This document shows positions 35,385 to 47,530 of a stretch of DNA of 64,000 nucleotides, one piece after another (within the stretch, counting starts at the first letter, position 1; each line of letters opens with the position of its first letter). The DNA is from Hemibagrus wyckioides. Lineage: Eukaryota > Chordata > Actinopteri > Siluriformes > Bagridae. The stretch spans positions 1,881,917-1,945,916 of the forward strand of contig NC_080729.1 of NCBI RefSeq assembly GCF_019097595.1. The letters are read 5' to 3'. Made by a program: the position numbers and the translations under genes. The notes under the pieces were generated by a model that saw only the letters and a program-made list of their open reading frames with translations, ran no database searches and was not told the origin of the DNA.

Positions 35385-36165
35385 AGAAGCCACACCTCCT
35401 TTACTTTGACTGACAGATACAGTAGCCACGTCCTCTTAACTTTGACAGATACAGTAGCCACGCCTCCTTCACTTTGACTGACAGGTACAGAAGCCACACC
35501 TTCTTTACTTTGAATGACAGATACAAAAGCCATGTCCTCTTTACTTTGACAGATACAGTAGGCACGCCTCCTTTACTTTGACTGACAGATACAAAAGCCA
35601 TGCCTCCTTTACTTTGACTGACATGTATAGAAGCCACACCTCTTTACTTTGACTGACAAATACAGTAGCCACACCTTTACTTTGACTGACAGATACAAAA
35701 GCCATGCCTCCTTTACTTTGACTGACAGGTACAGAAGCCACACCTCCTTTACTTTGACTGACAGATACAGTAGCAACGTCCTCTTTACATTGACAGATAC
35801 AGTAGCCACGCCTCCTTTACTTTGACTGACAGATACAGAACCTGCAACTCCTTTACTTTGACTGACAGATATAAAAGCCATGCCTCCTTTACTTTGACTG
35901 ACAGGTACAGAAGCCACACCTTCTTTACTTTGAATGACAGATACAAAAGCCATGCCTCCTCTACTTTGACTGACACATACAGTAGCCACCCCCCTTTATT
36001 TTGACTGATAAATACAGTAGCCATGCCTCCTTTATTTTCAATGACAGATACAGTAGCCACATCCCCTTTAGTTTGACTGACAGATACAGTAGCCACGCCC
36101 CTTTAACTGACAGATACAGTAGCCACGCCCCCTTTTACTCTGACAAACAGATATAGTAGCCACAC
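35385..36165 (+). repeat. 36-bp tandem array, GCCACRCC family (array 3)
   Basis: Units of 36 bp, GCCACGCCTCCTTTACTTTG then ACTGACAGATACAGTA, with some shortened copies; about 21 units. Successive CTTTACTTTG starts, such as 35571 and 35607, are 36 bp apart. Because 36 is divisible by 3, minus-strand frames show a 12-residue periodicity (SVSQSKGG...), which is not a protein gene. Confidence 0.95.
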
Positions 36166-36172
36166 CACTTTA

Positions 36173-36194
36173 TGTGTGTGTGTGTGTGTGTGTG
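36173..36194. repeat. (TG)n microsatellite
   Basis: About ten TG dinucleotides directly after array 3. Confidence 0.92.
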
Positions 36195-37780
36195 GTGTAG
36201 ATAATTTCCCATTCACTTCCTATACAGTTCAACATGCAGCAGGAAAAATCCCAGTTGGACAATCCTGCATTTGAACGAGAACACTCTGATGTTTTTGTTT
36301 TTTTTACAGTCAGGTCTTTTAACTTTCCTGCCGCGTGTGTCGTCGTACGGAAAACGGCGTGGAGCGTCGGCGGCAGGTGAAGTGAAGTGAAGTGAAGGCT
36401 GCATGAAATGTTAATGGATTCAAATTGCCGCCGTCCTGGCTGGATGCCACTCAATAGCGATTAGAGTGCAAACGTCAGCTATAATCACAGCCATGGAACA
36501 TGGGCGTCGATGGAGGTCGGAACACCAAGACACACGAGAACCGATGGAGAACGTTCTCAAGGTGACGTGAGGAAAATAAATAAATAACACGCAGCTGACA
36601 GGATCTCAGGAAAGTTCAGCTTGTGCGTTTCGTAGTGGATGAACTTTGTCCAGAGGAACACGCTCACGTGACAACTTTTCTTTCAACCGAGTGTGATGTC
36701 ATCAGTGGCTGTCTCTTAACTCATCCCACTCTGGAGCTAACTGAAGTGTAGCTGTATTTAAACTTTTATTAGGAGACTGCTTTTGGCTTGTTAGCTAGCT
36801 AACGTTTCACCAAACGTCTGTCTTTATGTCAGTTAGAATAAATTATCATCATGCTAGCTCTTTTATTATTTTAAAGATTACATTTGCTCTGTTCATGACA
36901 ACAGTAATGAAATTCACCTGAGATTCATGTCTGTGTTTGTGATTATTCCATTCAAGCACTTTTATTGCTAAGTAAAAAAAAAAAAAAGCTGTTTTTTGGA
37001 ATAAAATTTTTTAACTTCCCCTTTTTAAAAATAAATAAATAAAAATCCCTTCCGTATTAGATATTTCTATCAGCAGGGTAAAGCATTATTTTGCTTCAAA
37101 TTTAAATTAATAAAAAAAATAAAGAAACCAATTGATTCTTTACAATATTAAAAATGACAGATCTTTCTATTATTTTTTTAAAAAGGAATAATTTCATGCT
37201 AGCATTGCTAACGTTCAGTGGGATTCATCTTGTGTAAAAAAAAAAGTGAGTAGTTCCTCAGTATTTTTTTAGCTTTTGCAGTTCTTTTTGATGAAAAAAT
37301 TGAAATGATGTTCACTTTTCTGGTCAGTTTTCAGGATATGAAAATCATCATGCTTCACCGTTTCATTACAAACATTTTCAAACATCAGTTTTTCTCTTCC
37401 TGCTCAGACTCCTTCACATTTCCTTCTGCGATTTTCCGGACATCTTCTCCCTAATACGCAAAACGAGTCACCAGTCACCAAAAGGACACGAGTCCACGAC
37501 CCGGTCATGTGACCACGCAGCCATCCTCCAGCCCATGAGGTGGTGTTACTCAGTATCTGGGGAGATGGGAGATGGAACATGGCCAGCTTTGTCCTTGGGG
37601 ATTCCTCTGGCCTACTGTTGCATCTGGCTGAAACTGTCACAGCTGGAGGACAAAACATATGTGCAGAATTCCTGAAGTCGTTTTGTTTCATTTCGCTGTG
37701 CTGATTTATCCCAGACATCTCTGACTGAACCTGACGGAACGCAGCAAATTGTTCTACCAGAGAGAACCATAAACAAAATG
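36195..37780. other. Intergenic stretch, no gene seen
   Basis: A/T-rich sequence with A and T homopolymers near 36970-37020 and 37080-37240, and a short GTGAA tandem near 36378-36398. Nothing else is recognisable. Confidence 0.7.
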
Positions 37781-39010
37781 TACTGTGTGTGAAGCACTAA
37801 ACGCTTAAAGAACCACCGAGGAACCATATCATCTATGCCTGTAGATCTACAGAGAACCTTCATCAGGAAAGAACCATTGTATAAATTAAGAACGTTTGAA
37901 GAACCTTGTTTAAAGATGCTAATAAATACTGATTAGTGATTATTTCTGGTGAACCAGACTGCAAGAAGATGTTCTGCAGTTAAGAGTTCTAAATAAACAG
38001 TCTTGGATTTGTTCAGGCTTCTTGACTAAACTACCTGATGAAGGTTCCATCTATCACTATAACACATCCTTCAGTGTGTCGCTCTGGACAGAACCTTACC
38101 CCAGAGGGATTCCTGAAGATGGATGAGTAAATCTAGCACCCTTCAGGCAAACTCTTAAAGATTCTACGCAGACCTCTTCACAACAGAAGAATCTTTAACC
38201 AGCCAAAGAACCTCTGAACTCTTTTACCCGGAGTGTACAAACTAAGAAACTTTACATTGTGTGCTTCCACGTCTGCATTGTAACATCACCCAGCATTACA
38301 AATGTCCAGTTCTCCAGGGACTAAGGTTGGATTTCATTCCTGAATGACACAACAGAACTCTTGAAGAACCAGATGAAAATGCCTGCAGAGAAATGTTGGG
38401 GAATTTAGATGTTAAACTTTGTGAAGATTTTATCTAGCACCCTAATATCTTGTTATTTTGTCCATCTTTTAAAGATTCTGTGTAGAATCCCAATCCAGAA
38501 GGCTTCCCTTTCGAAATATATTTGGCTTCACAGAATCCACAAGAACTTTCCAGGAACTTGATCTAAAAGTGAATCCTAATGTAAATTCCCACATCAGCCT
38601 CATTGCTTCATCCACATATAAAGTTGTAAAGTTCTACAGGTGCTAAGGTTGGATTTCATCCCTGAATGATGCAATGGAACTCGGGAAGAATCAAATGAGC
38701 AAAACCACAAAGAAATGTTGAGAAGTTCTGCAGTTGAGTGTTCAGACTAGTTCTGGGTTCTTGACTAAATTATTTGAAAATTTCTTCTAGCATTCTAAAA
38801 CATTCTTCAGTTTGTACACCTTTTAGATTCTATGTAGAACCCTAATCCAGAGAGCTTTCCATTCAAAGACCCCAAAAGAACCTTTGAGGAACTTCTTCTA
38901 AAAGTGCATCCTCATGTACATTACCACGTCTGCCTTGTCATTCCTCCCAGATGAAAGATGTCCGGTTCTACAGGTGCTAGAGGTTGGTTTCTATCCAGCT
39001 ATCCAAACAG
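37780..39010. repeat. Decayed tandem repeat, period about 325-400 bp, AGAACC-rich
   Basis: Related passages recur: CTAAGGTTGGATTTCATTCC (38320), CTAAGGTTGGATTTCATCCC (38650), CTAGAGGTTGGTTTCTATCC (38977). Also GTTCTGCAGTTAAGAGTTC (37971) and GTTCTGCAGTTGAGTGTTC (38725), and GAATCCCAATCCAGAAGG (38486) and GAACCCTAATCCAGAGAG (38838). Units are heavily diverged. Confidence 0.8.
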
Positions 39011-39049
39011 TGTGATTCAGGTTCTAGCTAAATGGCCTGCCGCTGACAT

Positions 39050-39430
39050 ATTGATATTCACAAAGTCATTTCCGAAGCAAAGAAGATTACGCGCCGATCA
39101 ATCGTTAAGCATGACATCTCAAACGGAACTTCAATCATAACGTCTGAAATCCTGAGACAAAACCTCTCCCCACAATGGATCCCCCGCCAGGTTCTCATCT
39201 TCCCGCTGATTGGAAGTATAATTGTGTGTTTGCAGAACGAGCCCAGGTGCAGAGGCGTCCTGCTGCTTCGCTGCGAGATTGAGAATTGCCCAATCAAGCC
39301 TGCGCTGCAGCTGACGGGCCTGCTGGGGAAATTATCAATACTCCAGCAACAGATGGCTTTGGCCTCCGTACAGACCGAGCGGCCAACACTGAGATGCTCC
39401 ACCACCGAGCTTCTGGACACCATCCCGAGA
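39050..39430. other. Compact non-repetitive block, possible conserved element
   Basis: A balanced-composition block between two repeat-rich regions. It is open on the minus strand for 121 codons (39058-39423), with overlapping frames on both strands. The predicted peptide shows no domain I recognise. It could be a conserved non-coding element, an exon of a non-coding RNA, or a degenerate mobile-element piece. Confidence 0.3.
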
Positions 39431-39539
39431 TCTTTAGCTCCAGGATTTGTAATAAAAACTTTTTTTTTCTCCTCAGCATTTAACTGGCCATTTGAGGAAA
39501 AAACATTGAGTGTACACTCGTGGGAAATGTAGAACTATT

Positions 39540-40600
39540 AAGACTTCTTCTGTTCACCTAAACCTCTGAGGAACAAATGGAGAGGCACAAAAGGTTCAAT
39601 CAAGAACCTGAAAAAGAATCTGGCTTGTCATTGTTCCTTGAGAATGTAAACTTTCAAGGATCTATGAATAACTGGACAACAATCATGAACAGCTAAGAAG
39701 GCAAAAACTAAAAACCCTTAAACTTCCAATGGAACCTTAAAAAAACAACAATTTTCAGTGTTTCTGGAAGGAATCCGGCTATGAGGGAACCGCATAAAGG
39801 TTCTATGTTGTAGCTGAAACACTACACCAGAGTGGTTCTGTATCAAAAAGAAATAAAAGAACCCTTCATTATCCAATGAAACCTTTTTTCTAAAGAGATA
39901 GATCCAGAGATTGTAATATTCAGTGATGTGAATGTTTCTGAGACAGAAATACTGTTGCAGAACCTTTCAAGGGATCCCTACCAGATAGTATGTGAGGGAG
40001 CCGTAATTATGGAATGATCCGTTAAAGAACTTTAAGTGCATAGAGTTTTCTAAGTGAATAGATGCTGAGATGCTAATAATCAGAGATTAGCCTCCTTTCT
40101 GAAAGAAATCTGGCTGTGTCAGAAGCTTTAAAGGTTCTATGTACTAGCTAGAACACCACAGGAGATTGGATCACTGACAGAACAGATGGCTAAGAACATG
40201 TAATTTTTTTTTTTAACAGAACTTTTTCCTCTGGTGCGTAGTGATTAGCCTTCTTGTGATAGGTAAAACATTTCTTGTAGAACTCTACACAGGGCCTTTT
40301 AAGGGTTCCCTGTTAGAAAGAAGCTGTAACTAATCAATAAACCCTTAAAGAACACTTTAAAAAAAAAAAGATTATAGATGGTCATAAGCTAATAACAGTG
40401 ATTCCTTTATGGCAAGGAAGCAGTCTGTTATAGTGTTTTACGTACCATCCTCTTGTGGATGCTGAGATGCTAATAAATGTTGATTAGTATTATTTCTGAT
40501 GAAGAAGCCCACATGGAATATGGTCTGAGATTGTAATGAGCGGTTCTAGATTCAGCTGGGATTCTCAAATAAATCACTTTAAAAGAATTTGACTATTTTT
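39540..40600. repeat. Decayed AGAACC/GGTTCT repeat continuing from 37.8 kb
   Basis: Motifs such as AAAGGTTCTATGT (39796 and 40130), GATGCTGAGATGCTAATAA (40066 and 40458) and GAACCTTTCAAGGG recur irregularly. Several units match those at 37.8-39.0 kb. No open frame of note. Confidence 0.65.
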
Positions 40601-42000
40601 ATTACTTCGATCAACTCTCAGTCTTGAGCTGCTTGCTTTGATGGATTCCTGCCAGAACCAATGGTACTTCACGTGGTTTATGACTTATGGCTGCTGCATT
40701 ATTGATTAGAGCGTGTTCTAGTGAGATGACCTTCACTCAGGTCGTGGACTGTTTATGCGAGCAAGCACACGAGGGTTCTGTCGTTTTTAGCCGCCCGAGG
40801 TGTCAGTGCTTGATGGGAACACTTTGACAAAACAACGGCTGTCGATTAGAGATTTAAAGTGAGCCATGGAGGGGGTTTAAATGAGCACAGAGACTTGTGT
40901 GCCATGCGATTCGGTCAGTGGTGGAACCGACTGCTGCGTCACTCTGCAGATGGTTCGAAAGGGAAAACGAGAGCCAGAGCAGGCTAAAGAACAGGCAGAA
41001 CCGTGAAACCCATGCTGTCTGCACAAAGGCCTCCCAGGAAAAAGGGATCTGTGCGAGCGACTTGCCAGGAGCGTTTCACGCCTGCAACCATTTTCCACAA
41101 ATGTGATTTTTTTCCTCCCTCCTCCCATGCTTTTTTTTTGCTTCAAAGAGGATCTACTAGAGTGTTCCTAACGTGTGATAGGAAATGTTGTGTAACAGGG
41201 CAAAGCCGGGACTGGGGGTTCTGCAGGAGAACATCGAGTCCTGGTGGTGAGAACATTACTACTGTCTTCCCCAGGGCCTGTACCATCTTTAATCCCTGGG
41301 GTCTGTACCACTTCACCAGTCTGCCACCTTTAGGTCACTAGCAAGAGCAATTTGTTCCGATGTCATGCCCAGCTCCGGGCCTGCTCCAGGAGAACTCCGC
41401 AATTTAATTGGGTTACTATATAGTGGAGGTTCCACTAGTCTGAACTGACCACAGAGAAACAAAACTAAAACAGTTTCATCTTTTTCATTTAGTAGATATT
41501 ATTGACAAGGCTAGAAAATAACTCTAGAACACTTATGGGTTCTCCTCTTGTCTCTGTTGCCTCTTTTGGGGAAACAACAGCATTTATCTCTCAGACATAA
41601 AACCTTTGACAGATTCTAGACAGTAAGAAGATATCAATACATACATGGTTTGAGCCAAAGGACAGAAAATGACTAGAACCCATAACAATCCCCTCCTGAG
41701 GAACATGTAAAGGTTCTCTGTCAGAGTGTATTCATTTTAGAAGATTACAAACCCCAAAACACTTACTTATTCAGTGTACCATTAAAGAACCTCAAGAAAA
41801 AAAAAAGAAAACATACAATTTTTAAAAGAACTCCAGATGGTCAACCAGAGAACTCTTAAAGGTTCTACATTTCTTAAGGGTGTAAGATCTTTAAAATGTT
41901 AATGCAGGTAGATTTCGGTAAGGGTTTCTCTAACAAACTGTTCTGAGAGGGAACTTTAAATACGAAGGACAATTCATGTTATTGTAAAGGAGACTTTTAT
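40600..42000. other. Intergenic stretch, no gene seen
   Basis: Mixed composition. 40660-41340 is fairly compact and unique; its open frames (up to 112 codons) show no domain. 41440-41980 is again rich in AGAACC/GGTTCT motifs. Confidence 0.6.
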
Positions 42001-42065
42001 CTCTGTCTCTCTGTCTCTCTCTCTTAGGCTTTCTCTCTCAGTCTCTCTCTCTTAGTCTCTTTCAG

Positions 42066-42141
<76 letters not shown>

Positions 42142-42272
42142 ACTATCTATCTCTTAGTCTCTTTCTGTCTCTCTCTCTCTGTCTCTCTCTTAGTCTCTGT
42201 CTGTCTCTCTCTCTCTATCAGTCTCCATCTGTCTCTCTCTCTCTCTCTCTCTTTCAGTCTCTCTCTCTCTGA
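42000..42272. repeat. CT-rich microsatellite cluster with (ATCT)n
   Basis: CT runs with CAGTCTC interruptions enclose a pure (ATCT)n tract at about 42101-42141. Confidence 0.95.
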
Positions 42273-42909
42273 TGCTCCTGGTGATGAGGTCAGGTCTGGA
42301 CTGGCATGTGACAGGCTTGTCAAAGCCGTCCATGTTTCTAATCACTCGATCACGCTTGGTCGAGTGTGTCAGGTGAGATCCGCCAGCCTCAATCGTTACA
42401 TGGAGATGAGAAGCAGTCCACCAGCTGTGGCCACCAGTTCCACCTTCATTGAGATTGACAGCTCTTACACCAGTTTTCAGGTTGGAGGAGCCAAAGGCAA
42501 CCCATCTGGACCCATCTGACCAGCAGAGCAGGAGATTGTAGAGGATGAGGGGACACCATTTGTGTTTGAGGTTAGGTATGATCTACTGAATGAGACATCG
42601 TAGGGCTGGAACTCAGCCAGAGTGACATGAAGACACAAGGGTTAAAAAGTTCACACAGCAAATTGTGTTGAAAAATTCTGACAACTGGTGTACAAATAAA
42701 ATCAGACTGATCAGCGGACGGAGGTGAAGGTGTGTGTTGTGCTGTTACAGGGAAATAATCAGTGATGTGGTGCTAGTTTTTTATCCATTTATAGTTACAG
42801 TTGATGTGTAGAACCTTCATGAAGCAGCTATAAATATTTACACACTTTAACACACATACACTGTTACATACATACACTCTGATGTATGTCACACTCGCGT
42901 CTAAACACC
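42273..42909. other. Intergenic stretch, no gene seen
   Basis: Unique sequence of mixed composition directly left of the GT-rich minisatellite. I recognise neither a gene nor a mobile element. Confidence 0.6.
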
Positions 42910-45900
42910 TGTCAGAAATGTGGTGTGTGCTGTGTTTTGTGGTGTGTATGTTTGTGTGTGTGTGTGTGTGTAGTGTGTTTTGTGGTGTGTTTGCTGTGTG
43001 TTGTGTGTTTTGTGGTATGTGTCATGTGGTATCTGTTGTGTGTTTTGTGGTGTCTGTTGTGTGTTTTGTGGTATTTGTTGTGTGGTGTGTGTTTTGTGGT
43101 ATTTGTTGTGTGGTGTGTGTTTTGTGGTATTTGCTGTGTGTTCTGTGGCATTTGCTGTGTGGTGTGTGTTTTGTGGTATTTGTTGTGTGGTGTGTGTTTT
43201 GTGGTATTTGCTGTGTGTTCTGTGGTATTTGCTGTGTGGTGTGTGTTTTGTGGTATTTGTTGTGTGGTGTGTGTTTTGTGGTATTTGCTGTGTGTTCTGT
43301 GGTATTTGCTGTGTGGTGTGTGTTTTGTGGTATTTGTTGTGTGTTCTGTGGCATTTGCTGTGTGGTGTGTGTTTTGTGGTATTTGCTGTGTGGTGTGTGT
43401 TTTGTGGTATTTGTTGTGTGTTTTGTGGTATTTGTTGTGTGTTGTGTTTTGTGGTATTTGTTGTGTGTTGTGTTTTGTGGTATTTGTTGTGTGTTGTGTT
43501 TTGTGGTATTTGTTGTGTGTTTTGTGGTATTTCTTGTGTGTTGTGTTTTGTGGTATGTGTTGTGTGTTGTGTTTTGTGGTATTTGTTGTGTGTTGTGTTT
43601 TGTGGTATGTGTTGTGTGTTGTGTTTTGTGGTATTTGTTGTGTGGTGTGTGGTATTTGTTGTGTGGTGTGTGTTTTGTGGTATTTGTTGTGTGTTCTGTG
43701 GTATTTGCTGTGTGGTGTGTGTTTTGTGGTATTTGTTGTGTGGTGTGTGTTTTGTGGTATTTGCTGTGTGTTCTGTGGCATTTGCTGTGTGGTGTGTGTT
43801 TTGTGGTATTTGCTGTGTGGTGTGTGTTTTGTGGTATTTGTTGTGTGTTCTGTGGCATTTGCTGTGTGGTGTGTGTTTTGTGGTATTTGCTGTGTGGTGT
43901 GTGTTTTGTGGTATTTGTTGTGTGTTTTGTGGTATTTGTTGTGTGTTGTGTTTTGTGGTATTTGTTGTGTGTTGTGTTTTGTGGTATTTGTTGTGTGTTG
44001 TGTTTTGTGGTATTTGTTGTGTGTTTTGTGGTATTTCTTGTGTGTTGTGGTATGTGTTGTGTGTTGTGTTTTGTGGTATTTGTTGTGTGTTGTGTTTTGT
44101 GGTATTTGTTGTGTGTTGTGTTTTGTGGTATTTGCTGTGTGGTGTGTGGTATTTGCTGTGTGGTGTGTGTTCTGTGGTATTTGTTGTGTGTTCTGTGGTA
44201 TTTGTTGTGTGTTGTGTTTTGTGGTATTTGTTGTGTGGTGTGTGGTATGTGTTGTGTGTTTTGTGATATGTGTTGTGTGTTTTGTGGTATTTGTTGTGTG
44301 GTGTGTGTTTTGTGGTATTTGTTGTGTGTTCTGTGGTATTTGTTGTGTGGTGTGTGTTTTGTGGTATTTGTTGTGTGTTCTGTGGTATTTGCTGTGTGGT
44401 GTGTGTTTTGTGGTATTTGTTGTGTGTTGTGTGTTTTGTGGTATTTGTTGTGTGGTGTGTGTTTTGTGGTATTTGTTGTGTGGTGTGTGTTTGTGGTATT
44501 TGCTGTGTGTTCTGTGGCATTTGCTGTGTGGTGTGTGTTTTGTGGTATTTGCTGTGTGGTGTGTGGTATGTGTTGTGTGTTTTGTGATATGTGGTGTGTG
44601 TTTTGTGGTATTTGCTGTGTGGTGTGTGTTTTGTGGTATTTGTTGTGTGTTCTGTGGTATTTGTTGTGTGGTGTGTGTTTTGTGGTATTTGTTGTGTGTT
44701 CTGTGGTATTTGCTGTGTGGTGTGTGTTTTGTGGTATTTGTTGTGTGGTGTGTGTTTTGTGGTATTTGTTGTGTGGTGTGTGTTTTGTGGTATTTGTTGT
44801 GTGGTGTGTGTTTTGTGGTATTTGCTGTGTGTTCTGTGGCATTTGCTGTGTGGTGTGTGTTTTGTGGTATTTGTTGTGTGTTGTGTGTTTTGTGGTATTT
44901 GTTGTGTGGTGTGTGTTTTGTGGTATTTGTTGTGTGGTGTGTGTTTGTGGTATTTGTTGTGTGGTGTGTGTTTTGTGGTATTTGTAGTGGGGTGTGTGTT
45001 TTGTGGTATTTGTTGTGTGGTGTGTGTTCTGTGGCATTTGCTGTGTGGTGTGTGTTTTGTGGTATTTGTTGTGTGGTGTGTGTTCTGTGGCATTTGCTGT
45101 GTGGTGTGTGTTTTGTGGTATTTGTTGTGTGTTGTGTGTTTTGTGGTATTTGTTCTGTGGTGTGTGTTTTGTGGTATTTGTTGTGTGGTGTGTGGTATTT
45201 GCTGTGTGGTGTGTGTTTTGTGGTATTTGTTGTGTGGTGTGTGGTATGTGTTGTGTGTTTTGTGATATGTGTTGTGTGTTTTGTGGTATTTGTTGTGTGG
45301 TGTGTGTTTTGTGGTATTTGCTGTGTGGTGTGTGTTTTGTGGTATTTGTTGTGTGTTCTGTGGTATTTGCTGTGTGGTGTGTGTTTTGTGGTATTTGTTG
45401 TGTGGTGTGTGTTTTGTGGTATTTGTAGTGGGGTGTGTGTTTTGTGGTATTTGTTGTGTGGTGTGTGTTTTGTGGTATTTGTTGTGTGGTGTGTGTTTTG
45501 TGGTATTTGTTGTGTGGTGTGTGGTATGTGTTGTGTGGTGTGTGTTTTGTGATATGTGTTGTGTGTTTTGTGGTATTTGTTGCGTGGTGTGTGTTTTGTG
45601 GTATTTGCTGTGTGGTGTGTGTTTTGTGGTATTTGTTGTGTGTTCTGTGGTATTTGCTGTGTGGTGTGTGTTTTGTGGTATTTGTTGTGTGGTGTGTGTT
45701 TTGTGGTATTTGTAGTGGGGTGTGTGTTTTGTGGTATTTGTTGTGTGTTTTGTGGTATTTGTTGTGTGTTGTGATTTGTGGTATTTGTTGTGTGTTGTGT
45801 TTTGTGGTATTTGTTGTGTGTTTTGTGGTATTTCTTGTGTGTTGTGTTTTGTGGTATGTGTTGTGTTTTGTGGTATTTGTTGTGTGTTGTGTTTTGTGGT

Positions 45901-46885
45901 ATTTGTTGTGTGTTTTGTGGTATTTGTTGTGTGTTGTGTTTTGTGGTATGTGTTGTGTGTTGTGTTTTGTGGTATTTGTTGTGTGTTTTGTGGTATTTGT
46001 TGTGTGTTGTGTTTTGTGGTATTTGTTGTGTGTTGTGTTTTGTGGTATTTGTTGTGTGTTTTGTGGTATTTGTTGTGTGTTGTGTTTTGTGGTATGTGTT
46101 GTGTGTTGTGTTTTGTGGTATTTGTTGTGTGTTTTGTGGTATTTGTTGTGTGTTGTGTTTTGTGGTATGTGTTGTGTGTTGTGTTTTGTGGTATTTGTTG
46201 TGTGTTGTGTTTTGTGGTATGTGTTGTGTATTTTGTGGTATTTGTTGTGTGTTGTGTTTTGTGGTATGTGTTGTGTGTTGTGTTTTGTGGTATTTGTTGT
46301 GTATTTTGTGGTATTTGTTGTGTGTTGTGTTTTGTGGTATTTGTTGTGTGTTGTGTTTTGTGGTATTTGTTGTGTGTTGTGTTTTGTGGTATTTGTTGTG
46401 TGTTTTGTGGTATTTGTTGTGTGTTGTGTTTTGTGGTATGTGTTGTGTGTTGTGTTTTGTGGTATTTGTTGTGTGTTGTGTTTTGTGGTATTTGTTGTGT
46501 GTTTTGTGGTATTTGTTGTGTGTTGTGTTTTGTGGTATGTGTTGTGTGTTGTGTTTTGTGGTATTTGTTGTGTGTTGTGTTTTGTGGTATGTGTTGTGTA
46601 TTTTGTGGTATTTGTTGTGTGTTGTGTTTTGTGGTATGTGTTGTGTGTTGTGTTTTGTGGTATTTGTTGTGTATTTTGTGGTATTTGTTGTGTGTTGTGT
46701 TTTGTGGTATTTGTTGTGTGTTGTGTTTTGTGGTATTTGTTGTGTGTTGTGTTTTGTGGTATTTGTTGTGTGTTGTGTTTTGTGGTATTTGTTGTGTGTT
46801 GTGTTTTGTGGTATTTGTTGTGTGTTGTGTTTTGTGGTATTTGTTGTGTGTTGTGTTTTGTGGTATCTGTTGTTTGTTTTGTGTT
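42910..46885. repeat. 4-kb GT-rich minisatellite with 21/26/28-bp unit types
   Basis: Units all contain GTTTTGTGGTATTTG and differ in the filler, giving periods of 21, 26 and 28 bp. The 28-bp form (with GTGGTGTGTG) dominates to about 45.7 kb; the 26-bp form (with GTGTTGTG) dominates after that. Rare markers recur: TTCTTGTGTG near 43531, 44035 and 45832; TTTGTAGTGG near 44981, 45422 and 45709. So multi-unit blocks have been duplicated. Frames stay open over kilobases on both strands (1356 codons on minus) because neither strand's repeat contains regular stop codons; none is a gene. Confidence 0.97.
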
Positions 46886-46972
46886 TTGGTAGAATTTATG
46901 AAATGCTTCATCAGAACCTTGGAGGTTTTTGGATTAATGTCTGATAAAGAGATAGTGGGGTTCTTGTGCACT

Positions 46973-46973
<1 letters not shown>

Positions 46974-47033
<60 letters not shown>
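46974..47033. repeat. (TATC)n microsatellite
   Basis: About 15 uninterrupted TATC units. Confidence 0.97.
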
Positions 47034-47049
47034 GTACTTTTGCATCAAT

Positions 47050-47108
47050 TTCTTTCTTTCTTTCTTTCTTTCTTTCTTTATTTCTTTCTTTCTTTCTTTC
47101 TTTCTTCT
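47050..47108. repeat. (TTTC)n microsatellite
   Basis: About 14 TTTC units with one TTTA interruption. Confidence 0.95.
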
Positions 47109-47171
47109 ATTTATTTATGTATTTATTTATAGGTTTGTTTATCGGATTGATTATGCAATTGTGCATGCAGT

Positions 47172-47172
47172 C

Positions 47173-47271
<99 letters not shown>

Positions 47272-47282
47272 CATCCATCTAT
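47172..47282. repeat. (TATC)n microsatellite
   Basis: About 27 TATC units ending in CATC variants; the second of two TATC tracts 140 bp apart. Confidence 0.97.
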
Positions 47283-47399
47283 GGATCTGTATTCATTATT
47301 CTCTGCAGCTGTAGTGTATGCTGTAGGAGATTTATGGAGCCCAGTCTACATAAAGTCGTACGCCTTGTTTATCACAGACTGCGTTACAACAAGGCGGAA

Positions 47400-47530
47400 T
47401 CCGATCCCAGAATCTTTTCCCCGGAGTTGCTCTCGAGCCTGCCGTGGCTTTCCTGACTTCCGAACTCACAACCTCATGGTCTTTTATCCTGTAATCCGGG
47501 CGTGTAATCGCAGCTATAATCATCTGCCTC
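47400..47530 (-). mobile_element. Possible tRNA-derived SINE fragment
   Basis: On the minus strand GGTTGTGAGTTCGGAAG (about 47453-47470) resembles a pol III B box, preceded by AAGACCATGA. No clear core or tail is visible, so this is weak. Confidence 0.3.

Noticed and set aside
35330..36096. Minus-strand frames with a 12-residue SVSQSKGG repeat, which could suggest a repeat protein
   Set aside because: The periodicity equals the 36-bp array unit, frames are broken by indels between units, and the same monomer forms non-coding arrays elsewhere in the window.
42280..42600. Possible exon in the unique sequence left of the GT minisatellite
   Set aside because: Frames are short, no domain is recognised and no convincing splice pairs are seen.
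42882..47314. Open frames up to 1356 codons (minus) and 888 codons (plus) in the GT minisatellite
   Set aside because: Several frames on both strands are open at once, the predicted peptides are only the repeat translated, and plus-strand frames run on into TATC and TTTC microsatellites.
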